From assembly GCA_902799245.1 (NCBI GenBank), contig CADBZY010000011.1:1-64000 (forward strand): a DNA stretch of 64,000 nucleotides, read 5' to 3'. Shown here piece after piece: positions 15,326 to 25,222 of this stretch. The translations under genes and the position numbers were made by a program. Under the pieces are notes generated by a model. The model was given only the letters and a program-made list of their open reading frames with translations. It was not told the DNA's origin and did no database searches. Position 1 is the stretch's first letter; every line of letters begins with the position of its first letter. The DNA comes from an uncultured Ruminococcus sp. (GTDB taxonomy: Bacteria > Bacillota > Clostridia > Oscillospirales > Acutalibacteraceae).

Positions 15326-17065
15326 TCAGACTCCCGGTTGGTTTATGATCACGCTGTTTCCAGCCTGATCAGGGTAGTTGCGACTTACCCATTCCTCTAT
15401 CATCTCATTATTCTCATCATAAACCAGAATATATTGTGAACGAATCTCGTTAAGTTCTTCCGGATTATCTATAACTAATACGGTTATATTTTTTGAGAGA
15501 AAAAGATACATACACAAACAATTCGAAAAACCCCTATCGCTATGAGGGATACAGAGACAGTAGGAACCTTCATAAGGAATGCTGTACTTTTTTATCTGTT
15601 TTTCTATCCAGACTCTTTCCTTAGTCCACTCATGTTCTGAGGCTTTTGCATTGCTCCATGCTAAGTCAGCTCTTCCTGTAAATAAAAACGGAAAAGCCAA
15701 TGCAATCAGACACAACATGGCAGGCAAAAGATATGTATTCATCCACTCTGACCTTGCCCGGGACAAGAGCTTCATGCACAAGGGTAGCGAAGCGTATAGA
15801 ACAAAAATCAAAACCGTCCTTTCATATCTGAAAATTTCAGCCAGAGCTACAGCTTCTTCAATAGGCATTGAAAATAAATACATTAATGCCAAACCGATCT
15901 GATACACCACAAAAACAGCCCCGCAGAAAAAGCTCGTCCTTATCCACATAGACTTATATTCTGTGGCCAAAAGAAAAGTCACAACGCCTAATATCAGGAA
16001 GAATCCAACAGTGATCCATGTCTCTTTGAAATATACCGCAAATGCAAATACACTCTTTGGAATATTTATCAATTCCTCCGCGCTTTTCTGCAACACGGTT
16101 CTTCCGTAGTATTCTGAGCTCATAGCGTGTTTAGAATAACGCGCGTCAACAAATACATATCTGCAATGAGCGTGCCATAAGATAAACGAGATCAGAGGCA
16201 TTAACAAAAGAATGGCTCCGCGACTGTAGCTTTTTTGGCGTATAGCTCTGTAAACAAGCCATGCCGCCGCAATAAGAACAAAGAAAACCCCGGAGTTTTT
16301 TATCTGGATAATCTGGATAAGATATGCGCCGGACAAATAAAACTCGATGCATTTATCAGAATTGTAACAGTATTTATACATATACAACAGCGCACATGCC
16401 GAAACAACAGGCAGCATTGTATCCACCAGAAGACTTGACAGAGGGATATTGTAACAGAAAAAGAAATTTGTAAAGCAAAAGACAAACAGCAGGGCCGGCA
16501 GGCGGTTTGTTTTGCAGAAACTGAACAACGGTAAAAGACATGCTGTCATCACATAAGTCTGAGCAATCATCTGAATGTATTCTGATGAACCAAGCAACCT
16601 TGAAAAATAGTAAATGTAGATACCGCTGCCTATCGGGTACTCCTTATAGGAAATAACATCCATAAAATTTGGAAATCTGTCATTTAACAGCATTTGTCTG
16701 ACAACCAAGCCCCAATGAGAAAAATCGTCATATAGCCAGAAGATACTGCCATGTAGCGCTATGGCTGATATGACAGTGACCGCCACGAGGAATAAAAATC
16801 CAACAGTAACGTAATTTTTGATAAAAGGTAATTTTTTCTCCTTCCACATGCACCGGATAATATATGCCGTCCCGATACCAGTAATCAGGATAGTGGCTTC
16901 AAGCAGTAGATTCAGTAAGCCGCATAGAAACAACACACTGGTTTGAAGAGCAATTGTCAGACTTGGAATAAAATAAATATTGACCTTGGTCTTTCTTCTG
17001 AGAAGCTCCCATAAACCCAGATTCGATATTATCAGAATACACAACTTCAGAAAAAATAAAAGCAT
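15326..17065 (-). CDS. Polytopic membrane protein, GT-C glycosyltransferase-like
   Basis: This 579-residue protein has about 11-13 predicted membrane helices and a soluble C-terminal tail. After the third or fourth helix it has LYDDFSHWG with an Asp pair at 113-114, the position and type of the acidic motif in the first extracytoplasmic loop of GT-C lipid-linked glycosyltransferases. The ATG at 17065 has AAGGAGAAAGG upstream. It is a single gene between convergent and copper genes. The substrate cannot be predicted; modification of wall or surface glycans is a reasonable guess. Confidence 0.6.
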   Translation of the reverse strand: MLLFFLKLCILIISNLGLWELLRRKTKVNIYFIPSLTIALQTSVLFLCGLLNLLLEATILITGIGTAYIIRCMWKEKKLPFIKNYVTVGFLFLVAVTVISAIALHGSIFWLYDDFSHWGLVVRQMLLNDRFPNFMDVISYKEYPIGSGIYIYYFSRLLGSSEYIQMIAQTYVMTACLLPLFSFCKTNRLPALLFVFCFTNFFFCYNIPLSSLLVDTMLPVVSACALLYMYKYCYNSDKCIEFYLSGAYLIQIIQIKNSGVFFVLIAAAWLVYRAIRQKSYSRGAILLLMPLISFILWHAHCRYVFVDARYSKHAMSSEYYGRTVLQKSAEELINIPKSVFAFAVYFKETWITVGFFLILGVVTFLLATEYKSMWIRTSFFCGAVFVVYQIGLALMYLFSMPIEEAVALAEIFRYERTVLIFVLYASLPLCMKLLSRARSEWMNTYLLPAMLCLIALAFPFLFTGRADLAWSNAKASEHEWTKERVWIEKQIKKYSIPYEGSYCLCIPHSDRGFSNCLCMYLFLSKNITVLVIDNPEELNEIRSQYILVYDENNEMIEEWVSRNYPDQAGNSVIINQPGV

Positions 17066-17142
17066 TGCCTTTCTCCTTCAAGCATTATTGACCATTTGCT
17101 GATTTATTCATAACATGAATGAAAAAATTCAAAAACAGGCAC

Positions 17143-17358
17143 CTAATCTTTCACCTTATATCCCTGCGCTTCTACAGCCTGCTTAAGCGTATCGGCAGAA
17201 ACATCGCCCTTATATGTCACAATAGCTGTTCCTTTTTCGTGGCTGACATCCGCCTTTTCTACACCGTCAATAGCTTCAAGCGTTTGCTTTACTCTTGCCT
17301 CGCAGTGACCGCACATCATGCCTTCGATTTTCATTGTGATTTTGTTTTTACCAAACAT
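17143..17358 (-). CDS. copZ: Possible stand-alone CopZ copper chaperone from internal start
   Basis: Within copA, in the same frame, AAGGAG (17373-17368) lies 9 nt before an ATG at 17358. Initiation here would give a 71-residue protein, a complete ferredoxin-fold metal chaperone with GMMCGHC and the C-terminus [10 protein letters not shown]. Separate copZ genes in Firmicutes have this size and position downstream of copA. The reading could mean that a former intergenic region was fused, keeping the old start. Expression of the short form is inference. Confidence 0.45.
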   Translation of the reverse strand: MFGKNKITMKIEGMMCGHCEARVKQTLEAIDGVEKADVSHEKGTAIVTYKGDVSADTLKQAVEAQGYKVKD

Positions 17359-19731
17359 GTCATCATTCTCCTTGTCTTGTTTTATTTCAGCGTTTTCCAC
17401 GCAATCGCTTTCGTGCCAATCACTGATGGAAAATTCGCTTGTTTGCATTATCTTCCTGTCGCGCTTTGAGGAACGGATGTTGAAAAGATTCAGCCGGAGC
17501 GCATTCGAAACGACCAAGAAACTCGACAGACTCATGGCCGCCGCTCCGAACATCGGACTTAATTTCCAGCCGAATACCGGTATCCACACACCCGCCGCAA
17601 GAGGAATTCCAATGACGTTGTAGAAGAACGCCCAGAAAAGATTCTGTTTGATATTCCGCAGCGTCGCACGGCTCAGACGTATCGCCGCAGGGACGTCGCT
17701 CAGTCTGCTCTTCATCAGGACAACCTCGGCCGCGTCAATAGCAATATCCGTTCCGGCGCCTATGGCAATTCCCACATCGGCCAACGTCAGCGCAGGTGCG
17801 TCGTTTATTCCGTCTCCCACCATTGCGACATTGCCATATTGCTTCAATCCTTCTATGACGTTCTGTTTCCCGTCAGGAAGCACGCCGGCCACTACATCGT
17901 CCACGCCTGCCTGCGCGCCGATCGCCCTTGCCGTGCGCTCGTTGTCGCCTGTCAGCATCACCACACGAATGCCCATGTTACGCAGCTCATTTATTGCCTG
18001 AGGACTGTCAGGCTTCAATGTGTCGGCAACAGCGATGACTCCCAGCGCCTTATCATTCTCGGAAAAGAAAAGCGGAGTCTTGCCTTCTGCCGATATTTTT
18101 TCGGCATTGATCACGAGAGAATCGGGAATAGCGGCAAATTCCGCGATATACTTCGCATTTCCCCCAGCAAGTGTCCTGCCATCGAGCGACGCGGTCAACC
18201 CACTGCCCGGTACGGCGCGGAAATCACTCACTTCCGCAGAGGAAATCCTCTTTTCCTTTGCGGCTTCTATAACAGCCGCCGAAAGAGGATGTTCGCTTTT
18301 GCTCTCAAGCGCAGAGGCTTTTTCAAGAAGGTATTCGGGAGAAATACCCTCCGCAGGCAGAATATCTGTCACCTTCAGATGTCCTTGCGTGATCGTTCCC
18401 GTTTTATCAAGCGCTATTATTCGCACCTCGCCCGTCCTTTCCAGTGACGCGGCGGTTTTAAAGAGAATACCGTTCTTTGCGCCCACGCCATTGCCCACCA
18501 TGATCGCGACAGGCGTGGCAAGGCCAAGCGCACAGGGGCAGCTGATCACAAGCACGGATATTCCTCTCGCCAGCGCAAAGCCAACGCTTTCACCGACGAT
18601 CAGCCACGCGGCAACCGTTACCAGAGCAATGGCAATGACGGTCGGAACAAATATCCCCGAAACGCGGTCTGCGATCTTTGCAATAGGGGCTTTGGTGGCA
18701 GCGGCCTCACTCACCATCTTGATGATGCGTGAAAGTGTGGTGTCCTCCCCTACTCCGGTCGCTTCACATCGTATATACCCGGACTGATTCACTGTTCCTG
18801 CGGAAACAGCGTCACCCGGCAGCTTGTCAACAGGAATGCTCTCGCCGGTCAGTGCCGATTCATCCACTGCACTGCCGCCTTCCAGCACTACGCCGTCCAC
18901 AGGGATGTTCTCTCCCGGTCGCACAGCAAAAATATCTCCACGGCGCACCCGAGCGATAGGAACAGTGATCTCCTCACCGTTCTTCACCAGTACGGCTGTT
19001 TTGGGAGCCAGCTTCATGAGTCCGCGCAGCGCATCCGTTGTTTTTCCCTTAGAACGGGCTTCCAGCATCTTCCCGACCGTTATCAGGGCGAGTATCATAG
19101 CCGCCGATTCAAAATAGAATTCATGCATATAGCCCGCAGCATTCTCGAAATGACCGTTTGACTGCTCGGCAGTCATGGCAAACAGGGCATACGTGCTGTA
19201 GACAAAAGACGCGCCTGATCCGAGGGCGACAAGAGTGTCCATATTCGGGGCGCGATGAATCAGTCCCTTGAATCCGCTCACAAAGAATTTCTGATTGATT
19301 ATCATGACAATGGCGGCAAGAAGCAGCTGAACCAATCCCATCGCAACGTGATTGTTTTCAAAGAAGGACGGCAGGGGAAAACCACCCATCATATGCCCCA
19401 TGGAAAAATACATCAGCACAAGCAGGAATCCCACAGAGGCAATCAGCCTGCGCCTGAGAAGCGGCGTCTCTCTGTCGGCAAGCGGCTCTTCTTCCGACAG
19501 AGCAGCCGCCTCGGAAGCGGCAGACATTTCGCTGCTTTTGACCGACGCACCGTAGCCCGCATTCCGCACGGCTTCGATGATCGCGTCATGTGATGCGCTT
19601 CCCTCCACGCCCATGGAATTGGTGAGAAGGCTCACCGAGCAGGACGTCACGCCCTCCACCTGGGACACGGCTTTTTCCACCCTTGCGCTGCACGCCGCGC
19701 AGCTCATACCGGAAACATTGTATTGTTCCAC
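17143..19731 (-). CDS. copA: Copper-exporting P1B ATPase with CopZ-like C-terminal domain
   Basis: This 862-residue membrane ATPase pumps Cu(I) out of the cytosol. An N-terminal metal-binding domain (GMSCAAC, Cys11 and Cys14) is followed by the transmembrane core with the transport motif CPC (398-400). The phosphorylation site is Asp442 in DKTGT, and the hinge blocks TGES and GDGINDAPA are present. Unusually, after the last membrane helices a linker of about 50 residues leads into a second complete heavy-metal-associated domain (Cys807 and Cys810 in GMMCGHC) of the kind normally encoded as separate CopZ. An internal ribosome-binding site and ATG could also make that domain alone. It is in an operon with csoR. 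Confidence 0.95.
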   Translation of the reverse strand: MEQYNVSGMSCAACSARVEKAVSQVEGVTSCSVSLLTNSMGVEGSASHDAIIEAVRNAGYGASVKSSEMSAASEAAALSEEEPLADRETPLLRRRLIASVGFLLVLMYFSMGHMMGGFPLPSFFENNHVAMGLVQLLLAAIVMIINQKFFVSGFKGLIHRAPNMDTLVALGSGASFVYSTYALFAMTAEQSNGHFENAAGYMHEFYFESAAMILALITVGKMLEARSKGKTTDALRGLMKLAPKTAVLVKNGEEITVPIARVRRGDIFAVRPGENIPVDGVVLEGGSAVDESALTGESIPVDKLPGDAVSAGTVNQSGYIRCEATGVGEDTTLSRIIKMVSEAAATKAPIAKIADRVSGIFVPTVIAIALVTVAAWLIVGESVGFALARGISVLVISCPCALGLATPVAIMVGNGVGAKNGILFKTAASLERTGEVRIIALDKTGTITQGHLKVTDILPAEGISPEYLLEKASALESKSEHPLSAAVIEAAKEKRISSAEVSDFRAVPGSGLTASLDGRTLAGGNAKYIAEFAAIPDSLVINAEKISAEGKTPLFFSENDKALGVIAVADTLKPDSPQAINELRNMGIRVVMLTGDNERTARAIGAQAGVDDVVAGVLPDGKQNVIEGLKQYGNVAMVGDGINDAPALTLADVGIAIGAGTDIAIDAAEVVLMKSRLSDVPAAIRLSRATLRNIKQNLFWAFFYNVIGIPLAAGVWIPVFGWKLSPMFGAAAMSLSSFLVVSNALRLNLFNIRSSKRDRKIMQTSEFSISDWHESDCVENAEIKQDKENDDMFGKNKITMKIEGMMCGHCEARVKQTLEAIDGVEKADVSHEKGTAIVTYKGDVSADTLKQAVEAQGYKVKD

Positions 19732-19779
19732 TTGTCATCAGCCTCCTTTCGTCGTTTATCTTCATCTGTTATCAGAAAA

Positions 19780-20124
19780 TTACTTCATCAGCTTTCTCAG
19801 CACTTCCACCAGCTCATCAATTACTTCATCCTTGCCCTCCCGTATATCATTTGCAACACACGTTCGGATATGATTGGCGAGCAATTCCTTATTGAATGCG
19901 TTCAGCGCCGCATTCACCGCGGCAACCTGCGTCAGGATGTCAGGGCAATAGGCATCTTTTTCCAGCATTCCCTTTATGCCGCGAACCTGCCCTTCTATGC
20001 GGTTGAGCCGATTGACCAGGCTTTTGTACTCCGCGTCTGAGCGCTTTTTAGTTCTGCGCTCGTGACAGCGGCAAGATGCATCGGGATTCTGATTGAGAGT
20101 ATTGTCTTTGTCCAAAACTGTCAC
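19780..20124 (-). CDS. csoR: CsoR family copper-sensing repressor
   Basis: This 114-residue all-helical regulator has the Cu(I) ligand set Cys60, His85 and Cys89 and the DNA-contact helix NRLNRIEGQVRGIKGMLE. An N-terminal extension holds extra Cys and His (CRCHE). Copper binding releases it from DNA and turns on copA 48 nt downstream. The start at 20124 is a GTG without a good ribosome-binding site; a TTG three codons later at 20115 has AGGTGA close by and may be used instead. The promoter upstream contains a palindromic site that fits CsoR. Confidence 0.9.
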   Translation of the reverse strand: MTVLDKDNTLNQNPDASCRCHERRTKKRSDAEYKSLVNRLNRIEGQVRGIKGMLEKDAYCPDILTQVAAVNAALNAFNKELLANHIRTCVANDIREGKDEVIDELVEVLRKLMK

Positions 20125-20152
20125 CTCGTAATGACTGAATGACTCTATATTG

Positions 20153-20181
20153 ATTATATACCCCTATAGGGTATTTGTCAA
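20153..20181 (-). promoter_or_regulatory. csoR-copA promoter with CsoR-type operator in the spacer
   Basis: On the minus strand TTGACA (20181-20176) and TATAAT (20158-20153) are 17 nt apart. The spacer holds the palindrome ATACCCCTATAGGGTAT (20158-20174), which fits the G/C-tract palindromes bound by CsoR repressors. Repressor bound here would block polymerase directly. Confidence 0.8.
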
Positions 20182-20201
20182 GGGTCAAGAGCAAAATCGG
20201 C

Positions 20202-20255
20202 AAAAAAAATACCCGGTCACAGACGGAAAAATGTTTTCCGTCAATGGACGGGTAT
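20202..20255 (-). terminator. Terminator of the M16-FTR-flavin operon
   Basis: A two-part hairpin: ATACCCG pairs with CGGGTAT, enclosing a second stem GACGGAAAA/TTTTCCGTC. On the minus strand it is followed by a run of eight U. It separates this operon from csoR-copA. Confidence 0.85.
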
Positions 20256-20280
20256 CCTTACTCTATCGGATTATATTCTC

Positions 20281-20676
20281 TCAGAAGGAATAATTTTCCG
20301 GCGCAGCGGTGAAGGAGCAGATGACGGCCGTCGCGTTTTGCAGATAAAATACTTCCATTTTACCGTCGTCCTCGCTGTACAGGGCGCGAAGCTCGGGATT
20401 GGCTTCCAGCATGGCGGTTTTGGCCTCGCGGTGCTCGTCAAATACCGCTTCGGCAGTCAGACGAATCCATCTGCCGTCGGGCGACATGCCGGAAATCTCT
20501 ATCTTGCTGTTCGCCTTCATCTGCGCGTAAACGGACTTCTGATTGGACGTGGTGAGATAGAGCTTTCCCTCAAATTCACATTGCGCGCCGAAGGGACGTA
20601 CTCTCGGCTGGTCGCCTTCCACTGTGGCGATGTAGTAAACCCGGCACAGCTTCAAAAACGCAAGAACTTCATTCAT
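20281..20676 (-). CDS. Pyridoxamine 5'-phosphate oxidase-like flavin-binding protein
   Basis: This 131-residue protein has the FMN-binding split-barrel fold of the PNPOx-like superfamily. Typical blocks are YYIATVEGDQPRVRPFG, LYLTTSNQKSVYAQMKANSKIEIS and WIRLTAEAVFD. Small members of this size act as flavin reductases or oxidoreductases of unknown substrate in anaerobes and are not true pyridoxine enzymes. It ends the operon with the M16C protease and the FTR-like protein. The ATG at 20676 follows GAAAGGAAG. Confidence 0.8.
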   Translation of the reverse strand: MNEVLAFLKLCRVYYIATVEGDQPRVRPFGAQCEFEGKLYLTTSNQKSVYAQMKANSKIEISGMSPDGRWIRLTAEAVFDEHREAKTAMLEANPELRALYSEDDGKMEVFYLQNATAVICSFTAAPENYSF

Positions 20677-20724
20677 GGGTAATACTTCCTTTCGTTAAGT
20701 GAGATTTTTTCCAGAATACGAAAA

Positions 20725-20940
20725 TTATTCCTTATTCTTTTCCTTCTCCTTGTAATACAGCATACAGTGGCAGTATCCCTCAAAATCCGGATCTGCTATC
20801 TGATCACGGAATTCCTTACACATGCATTTTGTGTCCTCGGTCATTTCCAGACGGCAGGGGCAGTAACCTCCCCGCGCATTCAAGCCCTTTTTGACCGTTT
20901 CCACAACGTCGGGATTCTCGTTTAATCTTATCTTTGCCAT
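20725..20940 (-). CDS. Ferredoxin-thioredoxin reductase catalytic subunit-like protein
   Basis: This 71-residue cytosolic protein carries three Cys-X-Cys pairs (27/29, 39/41 and 57/59, the last in GYCHC). They sit in the order of the ferredoxin-thioredoxin reductase beta chain, which holds a [4Fe-4S] cluster next to a redox-active disulfide. It is shorter than plant forms but typical of small FTR-like proteins in anaerobes. It lies 21 nt after the M16C protease gene. A role in reducing a thioredoxin-like partner is inferred from family. Confidence 0.8.
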   Translation of the reverse strand: MAKIRLNENPDVVETVKKGLNARGGYCPCRLEMTEDTKCMCKEFRDQIADPDFEGYCHCMLYYKEKEKNKE

Positions 20941-20961
20941 AACGAATTACTCCTTTATCAA

Positions 20962-23859
20962 TTAGATTAACGGTTTTACAATTTCAAACCGGATGGCAGA
21001 CTGCCTGATCTTCTGCTCGCCTCCGATAACGGTTTCGGTCGCACCCGCAAGCCAGCTTTCCAGATAAGGTACCAATGCCTTGATGTCGTCCAACGTGGCG
21101 GAGATAATCTGCTCTCTCACGCGCTCAGCGTCTTCGGCTGTAACGCCCGCAAGCTCTCTGCCGATCTGTGACAAGCCCTTGATATAGGCCGGACGCGGAC
21201 GCACAAGGGTATTGAGCGCGCCGATCACGAACTGTCTGAATGTGCGCTCGTCCATTTCGAGCGAATTGATATAGTCAATCACACTGCGGTAGCAATTGTA
21301 TGTCTCGTCGAGATTCGGATCACGGTAGGAAACCATCACGGCGGCGCCTGTGCGCTCAAATCTCGCCCCGACTCCGTACGCGCCGCCTAACACGCGGACA
21401 TTCTGCCACAGATAGTCGGTATTGAGCAAATGCTTAAGCACAAGCCAATGCCCGTATTTGTCGGAAGCCTCCTTGGGGAGCATTCCGCAGAGTGCGGCGT
21501 ACTGCACCTGCGAAGGAGAATACAGTCCGGCGCTCTGTTTTGGAGCAAGTTCGACGGTCGCGAATTGGGCGGGTCTACCCTCACCGAGCAGCTTGATAAA
21601 GCTCTCGGTCATGCTCTGCGCCTGCGGAAGGAAGTTCTCTTCTCCTACATAAGCGTACTGCCAACCGTCCACGTCAAAAAGACTGTTTCTGACCGCTTCG
21701 AGTGCCGCAACAAGTTCCTCCTTGCGCGAGTCAAATCCGTCCAGCAGCGAACAGAGGAACTGATAGAAGGAATAACCCTGCAATTCTTCCTTCCAGGCGT
21801 AATACTCGGAATAAGAGCTGAGACCCAAATCACTTGCAACCCCGTTGGAGGATTCCAGCAGATCGCGTTCATACCCTGTCTTTAATTGCAGCAGCATGTC
21901 ACGAATATGATCGGTATCAGAGAAATCCGTCTCTAAAAGTATCTCGCGGTTGATGGCAAAAGCCTTGTCAGCGTTGTGGTACAGGAATTTGGTGCGCCAG
22001 CTCATGGTGGGAATTACCGGATCACCCGAAACAGGGTCAATCATTCTCAATACGTGAACGGTACCGCCGGTGTAGCAGTCAATCAAGTCGGATAATTCTG
22101 CGTAACCGTGGGATTTGGTGTCCACCGCGCCAAAAAGCTCCGTGAATATTCTGTAGTAAGGCCGCAGCGATTTGTCCAGCCTGCGAAGGTCATAGCGCCA
22201 GTCGATATAAGCGATGGAGTTGGTATCTCTCTCCTGGAAAATCAGCTCGCCTCCCTCCACAGGAATTCTGCGGGAGGGCTGGTAATCCGGGTCGGAGGAA
22301 AGGTCGCTTCGCTCCAGCAGCGGGATTCTCGCCGCGTCCTCGGGGGAATCCTCAGAGCCGCGGTATTCATTGAGCAGTCGGTAATCGCTTACCAGTTCGT
22401 TGAAGTCCTCCTTGGCGGCATTCACGCGGCATTTTTCCGCAATCAGCTTATCCTCGCGAGCGGTGAATTCCGTGTCGGGATAAACGGTCACGATATTTTT
22501 ATGATGGTTGGCAACAAAATACTTTTCGATGAATCTCTCAAAATAATCCGTCGCCGCCAACTCCTTGAGCCTGTCGATTGCGTCGAAGATCTCAAGCTGT
22601 TCGAGGGGATTTTCCTCATCATAAAGCAGCTTAGGAAGCATCTGCAGCGAGTAGGTAATGCCCTTGGTTTTCCATGTGTCGGGTTCCTCTTTCTCGCTGA
22701 ATTCGAGAATATTCAGAGTCGAATTCAGTCTCGCCTTGTCAATGCCGTTTTTCACCAGATCAGCAAGCGTTTCCTCGATAATTCGGGTGAATTCCGCCCT
22801 GTCTGACTCCCTGCATCCTGCGCTGATGAAGCCGAACCACGGCACCTTCGTAATCTCGTCCACCATGGAATAGAAATCCTCACCGACGCCCGCCTTCTGC
22901 ATGGCGTTCTTGATATACGCACTCTGAGAGGTGCAGAGAATTCTGTCCAGCACACGCAGCGTCAGCAGGTTCAGCGGCGTATGCTGGATGTGCAGGGCAT
23001 AATTATAGGAGAAATAGAATCCCTTTTCCAGCTTGGATTCATCGGCTGGATACGGCGCGGAACATTCGCTTTCAAAGCATTCCGCGGGTATTTCCTTGAC
23101 GCGGTAAACCTCGGAACGATCGTATCTCTCGAGGTATTCGGACGAAATATAGTCGAGCGTTTCCTCCTCGTCGATATTTCCGTAAAGGAAGATAAAGCAG
23201 TTGGACGCGGTGTAATGTCGGTAATAGAAATCCGTAAGTTCTTCAAATGAAAGATCGCAGATCGCCAGCGGCAGACCGCCCGATTCGTAGGCGTAAGGCG
23301 TACCTTTGAAGAGCGACGCTGTCACCGCTTCTTCCAAAAGCGCGTCGGGAGAGCCTTCCACCCCCTTCATTTCATTGAACACAACGCCGTTGAATTCCTT
23401 TACGGCAGTTTCGTCTTCATTGAGGGCAAAGTGTCTGCCTTCCTGCAGAAAGACCTCCTTCTTATGCGGCAGCAGAGGATTAAACGCCGCGTCAAGATAA
23501 ACGTCGGCAAGGTTTTTGAAATCCTTGGCGTTAGTGCTCGCCACAGGATAGACGGTAAAATCACTGTATGTCATGGCGTTGAGGAAAGAATACATTGATC
23601 CCTTCATCAGCTGAACAAACGGGTCTTTGAGAGGGTATTTTTCTGAACCGCAAAGAACCGAGTGTTCGATAATGTGAGGTATTCCTTTGTCGTTCTCCGC
23701 CGGAGTGGAAAAGGCAATGCTTATCGATCTGTTGTCATCGTCGGCAGGCATGACAATTACCCGAGCACCGGTCTTGTTGTGGGTATAGATTTTCACTTCA
23801 CATTTGAGGTCACGTATAAAACGACTCTCCGAAAGGGTGTAATTGGTTGTATGACTCAT
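20962..23859 (-). CDS. M16C family metallopeptidase (presequence protease-like)
   Basis: This 965-residue enzyme has the inverted zinc motif His62-X-X-Glu65-His66 (PHIIEHSVLCGS) and the two-half clamshell layout of the PreP/Cym1/insulinase family M16C. The family degrades small unfolded peptides inside a closed chamber. No signal peptide is visible, so it acts in the cytosol. It is the first gene of a three-gene operon with FTR-like and flavin-barrel proteins. The ATG at 23859 is preceded by AAGGAGCTTTGCC. Confidence 0.92.
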   Translation of the reverse strand: MSHTTNYTLSESRFIRDLKCEVKIYTHNKTGARVIVMPADDDNRSISIAFSTPAENDKGIPHIIEHSVLCGSEKYPLKDPFVQLMKGSMYSFLNAMTYSDFTVYPVASTNAKDFKNLADVYLDAAFNPLLPHKKEVFLQEGRHFALNEDETAVKEFNGVVFNEMKGVEGSPDALLEEAVTASLFKGTPYAYESGGLPLAICDLSFEELTDFYYRHYTASNCFIFLYGNIDEEETLDYISSEYLERYDRSEVYRVKEIPAECFESECSAPYPADESKLEKGFYFSYNYALHIQHTPLNLLTLRVLDRILCTSQSAYIKNAMQKAGVGEDFYSMVDEITKVPWFGFISAGCRESDRAEFTRIIEETLADLVKNGIDKARLNSTLNILEFSEKEEPDTWKTKGITYSLQMLPKLLYDEENPLEQLEIFDAIDRLKELAATDYFERFIEKYFVANHHKNIVTVYPDTEFTAREDKLIAEKCRVNAAKEDFNELVSDYRLLNEYRGSEDSPEDAARIPLLERSDLSSDPDYQPSRRIPVEGGELIFQERDTNSIAYIDWRYDLRRLDKSLRPYYRIFTELFGAVDTKSHGYAELSDLIDCYTGGTVHVLRMIDPVSGDPVIPTMSWRTKFLYHNADKAFAINREILLETDFSDTDHIRDMLLQLKTGYERDLLESSNGVASDLGLSSYSEYYAWKEELQGYSFYQFLCSLLDGFDSRKEELVAALEAVRNSLFDVDGWQYAYVGEENFLPQAQSMTESFIKLLGEGRPAQFATVELAPKQSAGLYSPSQVQYAALCGMLPKEASDKYGHWLVLKHLLNTDYLWQNVRVLGGAYGVGARFERTGAAVMVSYRDPNLDETYNCYRSVIDYINSLEMDERTFRQFVIGALNTLVRPRPAYIKGLSQIGRELAGVTAEDAERVREQIISATLDDIKALVPYLESWLAGATETVIGGEQKIRQSAIRFEIVKPLI

Positions 23860-23893
23860 GGCAAAGCTCCTTCAATATGGTTACTTATAGTAT

Positions 23894-23922
23894 ATTATAC
23901 CAATTTATCCCCTTTAATTCAA
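23894..23922 (-). promoter_or_regulatory. Promoter of the M16C operon
   Basis: On the minus strand TTGAAT (23922-23917) and TATAAT (23899-23894) are 17 nt apart, about 35 nt before the start codon. Confidence 0.7.
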
Positions 23923-23953
23923 CAACAGTATGTTAATATTTCTGCCATTGACA

Positions 23954-23993
23954 AAAAAGCGGCTGCCCGCCAATAAACGGGAAGCCGCTTTTT
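23954..23993 (-). terminator. Terminator after leuB
   Basis: AAAAAGCGGCT (23954-23964) pairs with AGCCGCTTTTT (23983-23993), with an extra inner CCCG/CGGG pairing. Runs of A and T on both sides make it bidirectional; it ends the metA-leuB transcript. Confidence 0.85.
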
Positions 23994-24074
23994 GTGTGAT
24001 GTTCAAAGTGTGGAAACACAGCAAATAAGCTGGGGTGCAAAAATCACGAAGAATCCTTCGATTTTCACCCGGCA

Positions 24075-25154
24075 TTACATAGCCTTAATCTTAGCGCAGA
24101 CAGCGTCGCCCATCTCGGTGCAGGAGACCTTTTTGAAACCATCCACGTAAATATCAGGTGTGCGGACCTCGTTGAGCACATCTGCAACAGCCTTCTCAAT
24201 CATGTCGGAGGCTTCGGGCTGACCGAGGGAATATTTCAGCATCATAGCGACGGAAAGAATCGTCGCAAGGGGATTGGCAATATTCTGTCCCGCGATATCG
24301 GGTGCGGAACCGTGAATCGGCTCATACAGACCCGAACCGGTCGCGCCGAGAGAAGCGGATGCCAGCATTCCGATCGAGCCGGAGATCATGCTGGCCTCGT
24401 CGGAAAGAATGTCCCCGAAGATATTGGAGGTGAGCAGCACGTCAAACTGCGAGGGATTGCGGACAAGCTGCATGGCGCAGTTGTCCACATACATGTAGCT
24501 CAGTTCCACTTCCGGGTATTCCTTGGCTATTTCGGTGACAGTTTCGCGCCACAGGCGGCTGCTTTCCAGAACATTTGCCTTGTCGACAGAACAGAGCTTC
24601 TTGTTGCGCTTCATAGCGAGGTCAAAGCCAATGCGGGCAATTCTCTCAATTTCGGGTACAGAATACTTCTCGGTGTCATACGCGGCCTTCACGCCGTTTT
24701 CTTCCAGTCTGCCGCGTTCGCCGAAGTAAATGCCGCCCGTCAGTTCGCGCACCACCATGATGTCGAGCGAGCCGCCGATGATGTCGGCGCGCAGGGGTGA
24801 AGCGTCGCGCAAAGGTTCAAAAATACGCGCCGGACGGAGATTGGCAAAGAGTCCGAGCGCGGCACGGATGCCGAGCAGTCCCTTTTCGGGGCGCTGATTG
24901 CCGGGCAGGGTGTCCCACTTAGGGCCGCCCACAGCGCCCAGCAACGTGGAGTCGGCTGCCTTGCATTTTTCCACTGTTTCATCGGGCAGCGGAACGCCTG
25001 TCGCGTCGATGGCGCATCCGCCGAGAAGCGCCTCGTCGTATTCAACGGTGAAGCCGCACTTTTCGGCTGTCAGATCGAGAACCTTGATTGCCTCGTCAAC
25101 TATTTCGGGGCCGATGCCGTCGCCCTTCAGCACGGCAATCTTGTAGTTTTTCAT
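24075..25154 (-). CDS. leuB: 3-isopropylmalate dehydrogenase
   Basis: This 359-residue enzyme oxidises and decarboxylates 3-isopropylmalate with NAD in leucine synthesis. It has the N-terminal [13 protein letters not shown], the substrate-binding [13 protein letters not shown], and the metal and cofactor region [15 protein letters not shown] and [14 protein letters not shown] chose the ATG at 25154 because AAGGA stands 9 nt upstream and the family's N-terminus begins here; a longer frame reaches 25196. It follows metA by 68 nt on the same strand. Confidence 0.95.
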   Translation of the reverse strand: MKNYKIAVLKGDGIGPEIVDEAIKVLDLTAEKCGFTVEYDEALLGGCAIDATGVPLPDETVEKCKAADSTLLGAVGGPKWDTLPGNQRPEKGLLGIRAALGLFANLRPARIFEPLRDASPLRADIIGGSLDIMVVRELTGGIYFGERGRLEENGVKAAYDTEKYSVPEIERIARIGFDLAMKRNKKLCSVDKANVLESSRLWRETVTEIAKEYPEVELSYMYVDNCAMQLVRNPSQFDVLLTSNIFGDILSDEASMISGSIGMLASASLGATGSGLYEPIHGSAPDIAGQNIANPLATILSVAMMLKYSLGQPEASDMIEKAVADVLNEVRTPDIYVDGFKKVSCTEMGDAVCAKIKAM

Positions 25155-25222
25155 GTGAATCATTCCTTGTGTTTTGATTATTGTACTTTCGCGCATAGGC
25201 GGAAAGTCCGAATTAATATTGG

